Shown: piece by piece, positions 45,686-57,884 of the stretch | Position numbering within the stretch: the stretch's first letter is position 1 | How the letters are laid out: every line of letters begins with the position of its first letter | Source: Aaosphaeria pasadenensis | Lineage: Eukaryota; Ascomycota; Dothideomycetes; Pleosporales | Assembly: GCA_022813625.1 (NCBI GenBank) | Contig: JAKLMB010000012.1 | Location: forward strand, 620,001 to 684,000 | Direction: 5' to 3' | DNA length: 64,000 nucleotides | Notes under the pieces: model-generated | Database searches by the model: none | What the model was told of the DNA's origin: nothing | Seen by the model: the letters and a program-made list of their open reading frames with translations, nothing else | Position numbers and translations under genes: made by a program

Positions 45686-47039
45686 GCTTGGTGTTGCGAG
45701 GTATGTGAAGCCTCACTGATTGAGTAGAGTGGAGTAGAGAGCAAAGAATGGAAACCAGGACACAAGAAGTTGAGCCAGCTCTCTTGAGAGGGCCTGGTAT
45801 ACCAGCTCTTAAGGGGGAAGGGGCAAAGAGTCAGTTGGGAAGGAGCGGAGGGGCGCTTTGAGGAGGAAATAGACAGATCTGGAACCTCTTTCAAATTGCA
45901 CTGACGAACTGTAGACAACGGAATGTCTTCCGTCACAGGAGAACGAGATGATGGCCTTTGTTCCCTGATTGAAATGTGTATGCTTAGGGACGTTTCCGTA
46001 GTGTGGTTCCAACAGAGAAAGACGAACCCGTAAAATGTAAGGGATTGTTTGGTGCTGTTGGGCAGGAAAGGTGACTTGAAGTAATGGAAAGTAGAGAAGT
46101 ACTCTGAAGTAATGGAATGATGAAGAGTAGTAGAGTCTACAATCTTCAAGAGAAAGTTGTCGCCTTTCATACTGGACTCTGACCTAGGTACTTATTCCAA
46201 TTCGATGAATAGGGGCACTATTGTGACAGTCAATAGGTGTGGAGTAATCACTTCAGCGCCTCCTCCTCTCGCCATATTGACCTCCTGTGTCAGAATATGG
46301 GACCGTGAAGTTGGATTTCGAGACGGTGGGTCGCGTGAATCATGTCAATAAGGCGTTCTGTTACCTGTGGTTGGCTAGTGTGCTTAGAATGTCACTTTTC
46401 CGCAAATGGGTCTGAATAGAAAAGTCGCCCAAAAGCTGAATCGTCAATAACAGAAGAAAGTATATCACCTCAGACATGTCTCTGAAGCAAATGAAAGACC
46501 AATTCACGGTGGTTCTGGAGCGCGGAGGTGTCATCATTTGGCCATAGAGAGAGGGAAATTCTCAGCTTTGATGTGACTAGAGTCATAGTCTATTTTGGCT
46601 GCTGAACAAGTGAGTTAAGGATGACTGCATCCATGAATTTCGATGTGAGTCATTTCACTTTTACTGCAACAGTCTGTAAGTTTGGATACCTCCTATGTGG
46701 TAGAATGAGGTAGTTGGAGGTTAACTAATCGTTATACAATTTACCGAATTTGGCGATGACGTAATGCGCGACCTGCTCACGTAGTAGAAGCCTTGCCGAG
46801 GCATGCCCGACATCCGACCCCAAGATATACTTTGCCCATTGAGGCGTCCATGTCTACTTGTAAACTATCACGACGCGTTCGCTATGCGTCGGCATCTTGT
46901 TTCTATAATTTACAACAGGTGTCGTCGTTGCGACTGCAAGCCAATTACTTAGGTACGCGTTTCGGGACGTTGCATTCCCTCCAGTAATCTCAGCTTCCGA
47001 CGCTACACCACACTATACATATTGCTCCACGTCGTCGCT
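45686..47039. other. Divergent intergenic region upstream of STE3
   Basis: This 1.35 kb contains the STE3 promoter and that of the next plus-strand gene. Frames here overlap on both strands and carry no recognisable domain. No pheromone-response element was identified with confidence. Confidence 0.5.
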
Positions 47040-48456
47040 ATGGCTGAAGGTACACCTCCTGAAGCGGCCGCAACGAGCTCGCAAATACACCCGTTGCTTC
47101 GTCAGAGAATGTTGAATCGTGCGGCCACCTTTTCCGAAGGAGCACAACCTTTTCAACCTCCAAGTCGACGTCGAAGCTCCATCCTCTCCGATTGTTCAGA
47201 CACGCGACCCTCGTTCCGATCCTCAACCGACAACCTCCTGCGTCCTGGTGGGCATGATGCGGAGAAAATGAGCACCTCGGAGGAGCCCTCCTTTTGGCAC
47301 TCTGCTCCTTTGGCTTTTGCTATTCTGCCCGCACTGGGCGGTCTCCTGTTTCAAAACGGCAGTGCTGTCGTTACCGATGTTCTTCTCTTATTGTTTGCGT
47401 CCATGTTCCTGAACTGGTGTGTCCGAGCACCATGGTAAGTTGGTTCATTAACCAATCGGTGGTTAGTGCTAAGATCCTCACAGGGATTGGTATCATGCTG
47501 CACAGTTGGTGCAATATATAGACGACGATGAGGACGAGGATATGGAGCCTCCAAATGATACGATCCCCGAAGGAGTCGAAGATGGTCCGGACGCCGACGA
47601 CACCGACAATGTCGACTCACAGATCCCATCCCCAGCAAACTCTAAAGAAACCGCTTCTGGCGCATGTCGACCGACCGCCGCACAGAATGAGGCATACCGT
47701 GAATTGGCGAGAGATGAGATCATGGCTCTTATTGCTTGTTTTATAGGACCACTGCTAGGAACTTACCTTCTTCATGCCATCCGATCACAGCTTACTCGCC
47801 CAGCAGAAGGGCTAGTCTCTAACTACAACCTAACAATCTTTGTCATGGCCGCCGAAATCCGCCCAATATCGCATGTTATCAAGCTGAAACAGGATCGCAT
47901 GGCCCAACTCCAGCGAATAGTTCGCCGAGACCGAAAAGACCAAGTATCCGGTGCAGAGATGTCGGAAATATCAAGACGCCTAGCAGACATAGAGGCGCGG
48001 ACACTGGATCCCGTCGTGAGCAGCGACGTTGAGACATCTAAAATAAGTGCAAGTGTCCGACAAGGCCTTCAACCGCAGCTAGACGCGCTTAATCGCGCTG
48101 TCCGACGATATGAGAAGCGGCAAGCAGCCCAGTCAATCCAAATCGAAGCTCGTTTCCTTGAGCTAGATGCCAGACTGAAAGATGCCCTTGCACTAGCAGC
48201 AGCAGCAGCTCGTACAGGCCAGCGTCCGGGCATGATCACAATACTGTTCACTTGGATTGTTGGGGTTTTATCGTATGGCATAGATACAAGTTGGGCAATC
48301 GCGACGTATCCGTTCCGACTCATGAACGTTATTGCACAGGAGGTGAAGTCAATGTTTATTGGGACTGATCAGCAGCCTCGAAAACGAGTCAAGGGTCAGA
48401 ACAATGGGGCTTCCTCGATATCGATGCCTCGAATGCAGGCAAGGAACGCAAGATAA
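47040..48456 (+). CDS. Unknown membrane-associated coiled-coil protein
   Basis: I cannot name the family. Exons are 47040-47434 and 47484-48456 (intron 49 bp), giving 455 residues. An N-terminal Ser/Arg-rich stretch (PSRRRSSILSD) precedes two hydrophobic segments (LAFAILPALGGLLF, VVTDVLLLLFASMFLNWCV). The intron rebuilds RAPWDWYHAAQLVQY. An acidic region and another hydrophobic helix (IMALIACFIGPLLGTYLLHAI) follow. The C-terminal half has heptad-like helices (residues about 270-390) and a last hydrophobic stretch, MITILFTWIVGVLSYGID. The layout suggests an organelle or ER membrane protein with a cytosolic coiled coil. The ATG at 47040 is the first in frame. Confidence 0.8.
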
Positions 48457-48884
48457 CAAAAATGCGATCCCTCTATCTTAGTGCTTGTAAAGTCAAAACC
48501 CAGAGTTGTCCGTCATCTCGTGTCGTCCTCTCCGGTTACGTATAGCTATCAAAGCGGACCCCCACAGCTCCTGGAAGCTGCATGACCCGTGCCGGTACTA
48601 ACTATTCGGGCAATCCGAATGCTTCCCGTATCCTCATTGTTTTCCGGAATCGGAGTCTGTTACAGGAAGGAAGTATTGCATTGCAATGCTACCGCCTACG
48701 TCGTGCCATCTTTTGCCGCTCACTGCTACCCCGCGGTCGACGTTGCCCCGCTAAAATAGTAACATAGTGGGCCTGAATGGTAACTTGAGCACCCTCATCG
48801 TGTAACCCTGAAGACTACAAAAACGAAGTCTCCTGCTGTTGCTAATATACGTCATTTACCTCAGTTTGATATTTCATATTCACC
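48457..48884. other. Intergenic before the hydrolase
   Basis: A same-strand gap of 428 bp with no feature beyond the expected terminator and promoter. Confidence 0.45.
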
Positions 48885-50052
48885 ATGTCTTTGCAATCCG
48901 ATGTCGTTGTAAATGCTTCCAAGTTCGATCGATCAACTATCGACCAAGCAACAAATGATTTCAATGCTAAGCTAATTCAAATATGGAAAGATGGACCTCG
49001 CTGGTACGAGGTAGCTAAACTCCCACCGTAAATGTTCCCCGGATCCTCTACTGAGAGTAGTCTAGGTTGGCGCAGCAGAATACAGAAAGTTGAGATGGGA
49101 AGGCAAGACACCATTGATGAAGCCCGTCGTACTCCCGGAGGGTATCAATGGTACATTCCCGTCACGAGATCCAGGGCGCGAGATTACATATCGAGTGTTT
49201 AAACCTTCCAGTGGTGTCTCAAAGGGAATACATTTGCACATCCACGGCGGCGGATGGGTGCTCCAGTCGGAACATTAGTACGATAGCAACTATCTTATTT
49301 CCGCTATGAATTGTTACTAAGTCAAAGTAGTCAAGACCCTTACCTGAAGTATCTGGCGGACCATCTTGAGCTTACTGTATTTTCAGTAGGTTACAGATTG
49401 GCTCCAGAGGATCCATGGCCTGCCTGTGCACACGATTGCTACGATGCCGCGGAGTGGCTCATCAAGAATGGACCTGAGAAATTCGGAGGCGAGCTTATGT
49501 TCACTGGAGGAGAGGTATGATTCAAAATCCAGTTCCTGCTTCCCACCATCACTCACTAAGAGGACATAGTCTGCCGGTGGTCATCTCGCATGTCTTGTTG
49601 CACTGCACCTCCTCGAAAAGGTCCCCAGCTTCGCCTTCAAGGGGCTTCTTCTCAATTTCGGCTGCTTCGATCTCTCTGGATTCCTGCCACATGTGACACA
49701 CCACGAGCTCGCACTTGTCATCGACCTTGACATTATGACGAAGTACATTGAAGTCCTTCTGCCCAATACCACCATGGAACAGCGTAGAGACCCGAGTATA
49801 TCGCCATTTTTCGCGGACTTGCGTGGAAAGAAGCTACCACCTGCGCTATTTACATGCGGTAGCGAGGATCCTCTGTTGGATGACAGTGTGCTGATGGGTG
49901 CTAAATGGGCGGCGTGGGGCAACGAGGCTATCGTAAAGATATACAATGGTGCGCCTCATGGATTCATTCAGTTCACACCTGGCCTTATCCCCTCGATTCA
50001 GGAGGGTTTGGATGATACGGAGGCCTTTGTTAATGCTAAATTGGCAGCGTAA
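48885..50052 (+). CDS. Alpha/beta hydrolase of the HSL (family IV) esterase type
   Basis: Esterase/lipase-like hydrolase acting on an ester or related acyl substrate; the true substrate is unknown. Exons are 48885-49010, 49066-49277, 49331-49514 and 49570-50052 (introns 53-55 bp), giving 334 residues. HIHGGGW is the oxyanion-hole motif of family IV. The nucleophile motif G-E-S-A-G is rebuilt exactly across intron 3, between Glu and Ser. The acid is probably in SEDPLLDD and the His in GAPHGF. There is no signal peptide, so it is probably intracellular. The first intron has a poor donor (GTAGCT), but the join gives YEVGAAEYRKLRWEGK, which fits the family well. Confidence 0.88.
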
Positions 50053-50498
50053 ATAGTCAAGTAATGTTGGAGGAGATAATGCAGAATGGATAGCTCTCTT
50101 CAATGAGCAGTTGTTAAAGTTGTTAAAATTCTACTTGTTTTGTCAAAGCATGCGTGACTGGTATGCTGCCATCTTTCTATGCGTAATCGTATCTACTCAC
50201 TGGCAAAATAATTGAGAGCCATGATCGACTGACGATTTTCCTGAGCCAGCACATTTGCCAGACATTTATCTATCAACAGCCATCCTCAATAAACCGAAGC
50301 GGCTCCGATAAAGTTGGCGACACGGCCATACCGAAAAAGGCTAGCTGTGGTTTGGGGATTCAGGTCCGGCGATAACCTATGTCATCCCGCAAAAGCTACA
50401 AAGTTTCAAGGCTAAACCCTCCGCCGATACTGCTCTCGCTTCCTCCTTCTAACACACAATGCCTTGACATATCAATCGTCTGAACGGATAAAGGCATC
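50053..50498. other. Intergenic before the P5B ATPase
   Basis: A same-strand gap of 446 bp. No gene is seen; it should hold the ATPase promoter. Confidence 0.45.
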
Positions 50499-53400
50499 AT
50501 GGAAGCGAACGGAAGCCCTGAGCGGCGCCGCAGCGCCATGTATCGGCGAAATTCGAATCTCAGCACGTAAGTCGACCTCGCGCATAGCGGGTGCATGAGC
50601 ATGTTCAAGATGCTCTTGGACGATAACGTCATATCCGGTTTTGCTTTTGCTCTCTTGGATGTGAGCAATTGCAATATGACAAGACTAAGGTCTGACAATA
50701 TTCAGGGCGAGCTTCATGACAGACGTCGAGATGGCGCACGACGAGGTGATTGAGTTACAACCCATTATCGCACCACCTGGACACCGACTGACGTCCAAAA
50801 TCCAGGTTTTCTCCGGTCCAATGTCAGAGAGTATGCCGACAAGCATATCTTCATTTGCTCATCGCCGACCACGCGCCGATTCGACCGCCAGCTTCACATA
50901 CTACGATGATGATAGGGATTCAGAGGATGGCGTGGAGGAAGATGCCATCGCTGAAGAGTATGGAGAGATTGAATATGACGAGGATTTCTCTATGGAGGAT
51001 TTGGAGAATGGCGATGCTTCACCGCCGCCGCGTCCGCGGAGGAAGTCCTCGGCTTATTCGCGACGATCTACCGAATCGAGGCGATCCGCCGATGCGCCAC
51101 TACTCCAGAGACACCACTCTTCCTCGTCGAGTGTGGGCTCAGCGGATGGATGGAGACATGGCAGAACGAGCCAAAAGATCTATATCCTGACCGAGGACTT
51201 GACTATTGTTGTTGCTGGTTTCAAAACGTCAACTATTCGCTCCGCCTTGTACTATACAATTTGTATAGTCACTGTTGGGTTGGGGTGGCTCATCTTCCGA
51301 TGGCTGCCACGATGGCGAGTTGCTTTAACCGGAAGGGCTTCGCCACTGAAAGAATGCGACTGGGTCGTAATCGAGAATCAGTGGGGAGAAATGGCCGTAC
51401 AAGACGTCAACCAACAAAGCTATGGACGTTCCCTATCTACAGTTTTCGGGGACACAGAAAAAGTTTCAAGAGGCGGAGACTTTGACGACGATTTTGACCC
51501 AGTCATAAAGCACTTGCGGTCCTTGGACTACCGTTATATTCGCTTCTGCTATCACCCTGTCAAGGATAAGTTTGTCCTTGCAAATACATGGAAAGATCCT
51601 GCCTGGACGGACATAGCCGCGCTCAGAGAAGGGCTCGATGGAGAAGAACGCGATTACAGAGAATTAGTATTCGGCCAAAACTTGATCGACCTTGAGGAGA
51701 AGTCTATCGGTCAACTGTTGGTCGATGAGGTCTTCCATCCGTTCTACGTTTTCCAGATTGCCAGCTTGTTTCTATGGTCCGTGGACGAATACTACTACTA
51801 TGCTGCGTGCATCTTCGTCATCTCCGTCATTAGCATTGCTAGTGCCCTGATAGAGACCAAGGCCACCTTGAAACGCCTACGAGAGGTTTCGAAATTCGAA
51901 TGCGATGTACGAGTACTGCGAAGCGGTTTCTGGAGGACAGTCCCGTCAGCCGAACTGGTTCCGGGTGATGTCTATGAAGTCACCGACCCTGCTCTCACTC
52001 AACTGCCCTGTGATAGTCTGCTGCTTTCTGGTGACTGTATAGTCAACGAAAGTATGCTGACTGGAGAGTCTGTACCCGTTTCTAAGATCCCAGTTACCAA
52101 CGAATCCCTGGACCTGCTCAACATGAGTGCGTCAAGTATACATCCGGAGGTCGCACGACACATGCTCTTCTGTGGTACCAAGATCATCCGCGCCCGACGA
52201 CCGCAGGATGATGGTGACGACGAGGCAGCTGCTCTAGCTATGACCGTCCGCACTGGTTTCAACACGACTAAAGGCGCACTTGTTCGATCAATGCTGTTTC
52301 CAAAGCCATCTGGTTTCAAGTTCTATCGCGACTCCTTCCGATACATTTCAGTCATGGCGTTCATCGCTGGTATTGGCTTTGTCGCATCATTCGTCAACTT
52401 CGTCCACCTCGGACTCGCATGGCATCTTATTGTTGTACGTGCACTAGACTTGATCACCATTGTCGTTCCTCCTGCACTTCCGGCTACCTTGACAATTGGT
52501 ACAAACTTTGCCCTTTCTCGCCTGAAGCAAAAGCAAATTTTCTGCATTAGCCCGCAACGAGTGAACGTCGGTGGCAAGCTCGATGTAGTATGCTTTGACA
52601 AGACCGGCACTCTTACGGAAGAGGGTTTGGACGTTCTTGGTGTACGCGTCGTCAATCGACCAGACAACCGATTTGGCGAACTGCTCACAGAAGCTCCCGA
52701 TGTGCTCCCAAGCTCGCAGTACGAGAGAGACCCAACGTGTGATTATGCTGTTCATAAGGCAGCACTTTACACAATGGCGACATGTCATTCGCTGCGATTG
52801 ATTGACGACGAGCTCGTAGGTGATCCGTTGGACGTGAAGATGTTCAATTTCACAGGATGGTCATTCGAAGAAGGAGAACAGAAAGCTGGCGCAGATCTCG
52901 AAGATCCTGATCAAAAACTGTCGCCCTCCGTCGCTAGGCCCCCTCCGGGACGTGAATTTGATATTGACGACCCGGAGCACGATACCAACAGGAAACCAGT
53001 CGAACTAGGAGTTCTGAAGTCCTTCGAATTCGTTTCTCAGCTGCGACGAGCAAGCGTTATTGTACGCCAATTTGGTTCCAAGAGTGGTCAAGTCTATGTC
53101 AAAGGCGCTCCAGAGTGCATGAAGGAGATTTGTCGGTCTGATTCTTTCCCAACAGACTACGAAGATTTGCTGGCATACTACACGCACCGCGGTTTCCGCG
53201 TTATTGCGTGCGCGACAAAAACGATTGACAGACTCAATTGGCTCAAGGTACAAAAGATGAAGCGCGAGCAAGCTGAGAGCGACCTAAACTTCGTCGGATT
53301 CATTATCTTCGAGAACAAGCTGAAGGAGAGCACAACACCTGTTATCGAGGAGCTGGAAAGGGCAAACATTCGAACGGTCATGTGTACTGGTGATAACATC

Positions 53401-54687
53401 TTGACTGCCATCAGCGTTGCAAGGGAGTGTGGTCTTATCAATAAGACCGCCCATTGTTTCATACCGCATTTCGTGGAAGGCGATTCGCGAACCGCACTCG
53501 CTAGACTGGCATGGGAAAGTGTCGACGATCCAGTCTTCAAGTTGGATGAAAACACCCTTAAGCCATTGCCGCCACCTGCAGAAGCCGATGTATCCCTGCC
53601 TTACGACATTTCCAACCTCAGAAACTACTCTCTGGCTGTCAGTGGAGACGTGTTCCGCTGGATTGTCGACTTTGCTTCTGAGAAGGTACTCCGTGAGATG
53701 CTTGTTTGTGGACAAGTATTTGCTCGCATGTCCCCTGACGAAAAACACGAACTCGTCGAGAAACTCCAAAGCATTGACTACTGTTGCGGTTTCTGTGGCG
53801 ACGGAGCCAATGACTGTGGTGCTCTGAAGGCTGCAGATGTCGGCATCTCACTCTCTGAAGCAGAAGCATCCGTTGCTGCGCCTTTCACAAGCCGAGTATT
53901 CGACATCTCCTGCGTCCCCGAAGTCATCAAGGAAGGTCGTGCCGCGCTCGTGACGAGCTTCAGCTGCTTCAAGTACATGAGCTTGTACTCCGCCATCCAA
54001 TTCACCTCCGTCAGCTTCCTCTATGCCTCCGCGTCCAACCTCGGCGACTTCCAATTCCTCTTCATCGACCTCCTCCTCATCCTCCCCATCGCAATCTTCA
54101 TGGGCTGGTCCGGCGCCTACCCCAAACTCTCCCGCAAGCGCCCAACCGCCAGCCTCGTCTCCCGCAAAGTCCTCACCCCATTACTCGGCCAAATCGTCAT
54201 CTGCGTGCTCATCCAATCCCTCGGCTTCGAATTCGTGCAGAAGCAGCCCTGGTACAAACCCCCCATCATCGACAAAGACCACTCCAACTCCCTCAACTCG
54301 CAAAACACGACCCTCTTCCTCGTCTCCTGCTTCCAATACATCCTCTCCGCCGTCGTGCTCTCCATCGGCCGCCCCTTCCGACAGCCCATGTCCCAGAACC
54401 TCCCCTTCGTCACCACCATGTTCCTCACCCTCGCCATCACCATCTACATGCTCTTCGACCCCGCGAAGTGGGTCATGGAGCAGATCGAACTCACATACAT
54501 GGACACGCAATTCAAATTCTTCATCCTCGCGCTCGGCCTGGGCAATTTCGCGGTCGCGTACTCGGCTGAGAAGTTCGTGCTCCCCGCAATGGCGAAGTGG
54601 ATCGGCATCGTCAAGGTGAAGATCAATCCCAAGTGGAGGAAGAAGAGGAAGGCGTATAAGGAGATTTTGGAGGCGATGCGCATGTGA
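50499..54687 (+). CDS. YPK9: P5B-type ATPase, YPK9/ATP13A2 family
   Basis: Vacuolar/lysosomal P-type ATPase; mammalian ATP13A2 exports polyamines and yeast Ypk9 gives resistance to Mn and other metals. Exons are 50499-50566 and 50706-54687 (intron 139 bp), giving 1349 residues. The short first exon encodes MEANGSPERRRSAMYRRNSN and joins in frame. The ORF could also start at 50716, but the CTGAC branch site and CAG acceptor support the longer model. The M4 helix has PPALP (about residue 611), which marks P5B rather than P5A (PPELP). Other motifs are LTGES, DKTGTLTEEGLDVLGV (about 654), KGAPE, MCTGDN and GDGANDCGALKAADVG. The disordered acidic N-terminus precedes the family's membrane-associated first hydrophobic segment. 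It is complete. Confidence 0.95.
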
Positions 54688-55766
54688 GGATACAGCGTGA
54701 CGGAGTGCTGTTGTTGGTGTCATCTGGCAGCTATGTAAATTTTCAAGAAAGAATGTGCTTCGTCGAGGCAAGACGGGACATTCAAGAATATTATTCATTT
54801 CGTGTATCAGTTTTTTGTTGGGTTGCATAGCACGCACGATTAGATCGATTTGTATCATGAAATGTCATTGCATTTGAAGCACCCTTAGGTCATCAAGATT
54901 TGTGCATCCTGACAACAGTTCATACTCGTCCGTACAAGTGTAATGATGCACTGAGCTATCTAGGTACATACTACCACCCCGCTTTTCTCAAGCCCATCAT
55001 GCAAAATGTCTGATCATTGTATGGCTATGCACTTACTCGAGAAGGAGCAATTTATCGACAAAGCATCCGGTCAGCAAGGCACGTCGGCAAATGATTGTGA
55101 AATGCCAATGATGTATTATTACCTCTGGGCGCGCCAAGCGCTTTTGTGTGCATACTGAGAGCTTCAGTAATATATATACAGTCTATACTACAATATCAAG
55201 GTGGGAAGGGCAGTCTACGGACGATCAAGCATAAGAGGTGCCACGTTCATCACACGCATAGGTTGCAGTGCTCGACGTGCTCTGGTAAAAACGTCGAATC
55301 GTGATACGCAAACCTTTTGGGATCGAAGCTAAAACGCCACTTGTGCGAAGCTGTAGGTGGCATTAGCAATAATCTAATGTACGTGACTGTCATGCAAGAA
55401 AGCAAAAAGTGGCAATGGGAACAAGCTCAGGCAGGCTCGATCGCCGCCAATGCTTTTGGTCAATTCTTGCTGATTATATCGGCTGTCCCCGCATTTCCAA
55501 CCTTCGTCCGTTCATCCATCAATCGTCAATCGTCGTGCTTTCGTTTCAAAGAAGATAAGGAAAAAATTGGTAAAAATGAGACCGTGTGCTCTCCCTAGTG
55601 CTCCAGCCAAAGAAGAAATAGATAGCCACCCAACGCCATTCGCAGAATATTTGAAGTCGATCAACTCGCCGGGAAAGAGATTCGTAGAGATAGTTGGCGA
55701 GGATTTTAAAATTTACAGAAAGGGTGTGCAGGCTGAACGCGTGGATCGTCCGTCGAACGTATACGT
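54688..55766. other. Convergent intergenic region
   Basis: This 1.08 kb lies between the stops of the ATPase and the J-protein. Small frames near 55317-55941 are mostly antisense or random. No gene is supported. Confidence 0.5.
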
Positions 55767-57090
55767 TTACAAGATTCCTCGAAGCGCATCCTTTTGTTGT
55801 GGTGTTAGAGAAGTCGGGAACTTGATGTTAACGCCAACAACAAAATCTCCACGCTCGTTCGGCTTTTTGCTCTTTGGCATTCCGAGACCTGGGAAGCGTT
55901 CGGTAAAGGTTGGGCCAGTGGGTCCGCCGTTGCTGACTTGAAGTTGTTTGCCATCGATGGTTGCGACTGTCCGTTTCCAGCCAGTCAATGCCTCCTTCAG
56001 ATCAAGCTCGATCGTGTGTTTGATGTCGTCACCGTCACGGGTGAATAGAGGATGTGTTTTCTGTTCATTCGTTAGCATGTACGATGCAAATAAGGGGAGG
56101 TCATGCACCTACCTCTGAGATGATGAAGTGTAGATCCTGTGTTCCACCCTCCACTTGGTCCCCGACGTCAGAGAACTTGATCTTGCTGCCAGCCTTGAGA
56201 CCTTTCTTGATTGGTACTTCTAGAATGCGATCCTGCGTGCTTTGCTTATTGGTTGTCTGGTCGTATGTCTTTCTCTTGATCTTCATCTTCTTGGTTGTGC
56301 CATTAAAGAGTTCCTCCAACGACACTGGTAACGGTTTCTCGACGACTGTAACTTCTGGCGTTGCGGCTCTGCGTCCACCATCGAATCGTGTGCCGCCTGG
56401 TCCTCTCTTGGACTTGGCTCCAGGCATACCGCCGGGCATACCGCCCATTCCAAAGCCGCCACCACCAAAGCCACCAAAGTCATCGTCATCCATTCCAGCA
56501 CCCCCACCACGGAAGAAGTCCGAGAATATGCTTTCTGGATTCGAGAAGTTGAAGCCAGCACCTCCCCCGCCCGTCTGGAAGTGGAATGTCCGAGTACCTC
56601 CGGGCATGCCGCCTGAGGAGGCAAATGGGTATCCGCCTGCGCCTTCGAATGGGTTGCCGCCTCCTGCGCCAGGCTCGGGTGGTGGCGCTCCGCCGCGTAA
56701 CAGGAACTCGAGTCCATACTGGTCGTACGTCTTGCGTTTTTCCGGATCGGAGAGGATCTCGTAGGCTTGTGATACCTCTGTAAAATGTTGTTAGCATAGT
56801 GTTGTATGATGATGCATGTCGGCTGATGCCTTACCTTTGAACTTCTCGGCAGCATTCGGGTTATCTTTATTCTTGTCGGGGTGCCATTTCAGAGCACCTT
56901 TTCGATATGCCTTCTTGATCTCATCTTGAGAGGCCGATGGCGAAACTCCTGTTGGAACATTAGTCTTGTTCTGTGGAAAGGCGAAGCATCAGGCTGCTGA
57001 TGCTCATGAAAACAACAAACAGCGGGGAAGAGGATGTAAACTTGGAAGCAACATACCCAATTGATCGTAGAGTTTGGTCTCTTTGACCAT
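55767..57090 (-). CDS. Class II J-domain co-chaperone (SIS1/DNAJB type)
   Basis: Hsp70 partner in the cytosol and nucleus that delivers unfolded proteins and aids translation initiation and disaggregation. Minus-strand exons are 57090-57057, 56948-56835, 56777-56113 and 56060-55767 (introns 108, 57 and 52 bp), giving 368 residues. The J domain starts at MVKETKLYDQLGV and has the essential HPDK motif (KWHPDKN) in exon 2. It is followed by a Gly/Phe region with GGFGGGGFGMGGMPGG and an NPESIFSDFF segment. There are no CxxCxGxG zinc repeats, which makes it class II. The C-terminal substrate-binding domains carry EVTVVEKPLPVSLEELFNGT and KTHPLFTRDGDDIKHT. Length fits SIS1/PSI1. Confidence 0.95.
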
Positions 57091-57884
57091 TGTGAAATAC
57101 GATGGTATTCGGAGGAAATGATAAGGAAAATATTGAATTCGGAGTGTTTTTTGCTGAGAGAAGAGCGATTTGTCGGAACGTGTGAGTTCTTTAATGTCAA
57201 GGTTGAACAAGAGTCTCCCCACTGTTTGAGCAGGAGCCACCAAGCCTGACTGCCCAAGACGTCAGAGCTAGCCACACATGGAAGTTTCGAGAACATTCGA
57301 CCAATCCAATCTCTCCGTCACAGCCTCACCGAACTACACACAAACACCCTTTCTTAAACCCAGATGCACCGGCTTTATTGACGATCTCGCAAACAAAGTA
57401 AAAAAATGCAATGTGAGATTCACAATATTATATGTCGTATGGTGCAATAGTGCACTGCAAAGGCTGTTCTCTCTCTACCGATTACCACGTTCCAATCGCC
57501 AGCCATTCAATGAGGAATGTCACAGCACAAGACAATGTCGGTGCACAGTTTTATGGAAATTTTGAACTGATTTTATCCCAAGCTATATAGCCACATATCC
57601 GAGTCGTAGTACAGAGTAGTACATACTGGAAGAAAGTAGAAACAATGCTTCATTTTGAACAGCCGTAGCCAAAGAGGTTTCGCCGAACTCCACTATCCCA
57701 ATCCCAAGAACGCCATCTCGACGCGCCGTTCGCGTATGCTACAATACAGAGCATGGTCCAGAGAGATACTGCCATGTGCGAGATGCACCATTTTGTACTT
57801 TTGGAGTATGATATCCCGTGACGGAGCAAACAACACGCATTATACGAGGGTCTGTTCAGTCACGCATTGCTCAGAGTGGGTCGC
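57091..57884. other. Same-strand gap between CBF5 3' end and J-protein start
   Basis: This is 794 bp on the minus strand between the CBF5 stop and the J-protein ATG, holding the J-protein promoter. The short frames in it lack recognisable features. Confidence 0.45.

Noticed and set aside
54023..54858. Long Ser/Pro-rich plus frame (54023-54619) and 225-codon minus frame (54181-54858)
   Set aside because: Both overlap the last part of the YPK9-type ATPase in other frames. Their extreme composition comes from its C-rich third positions.
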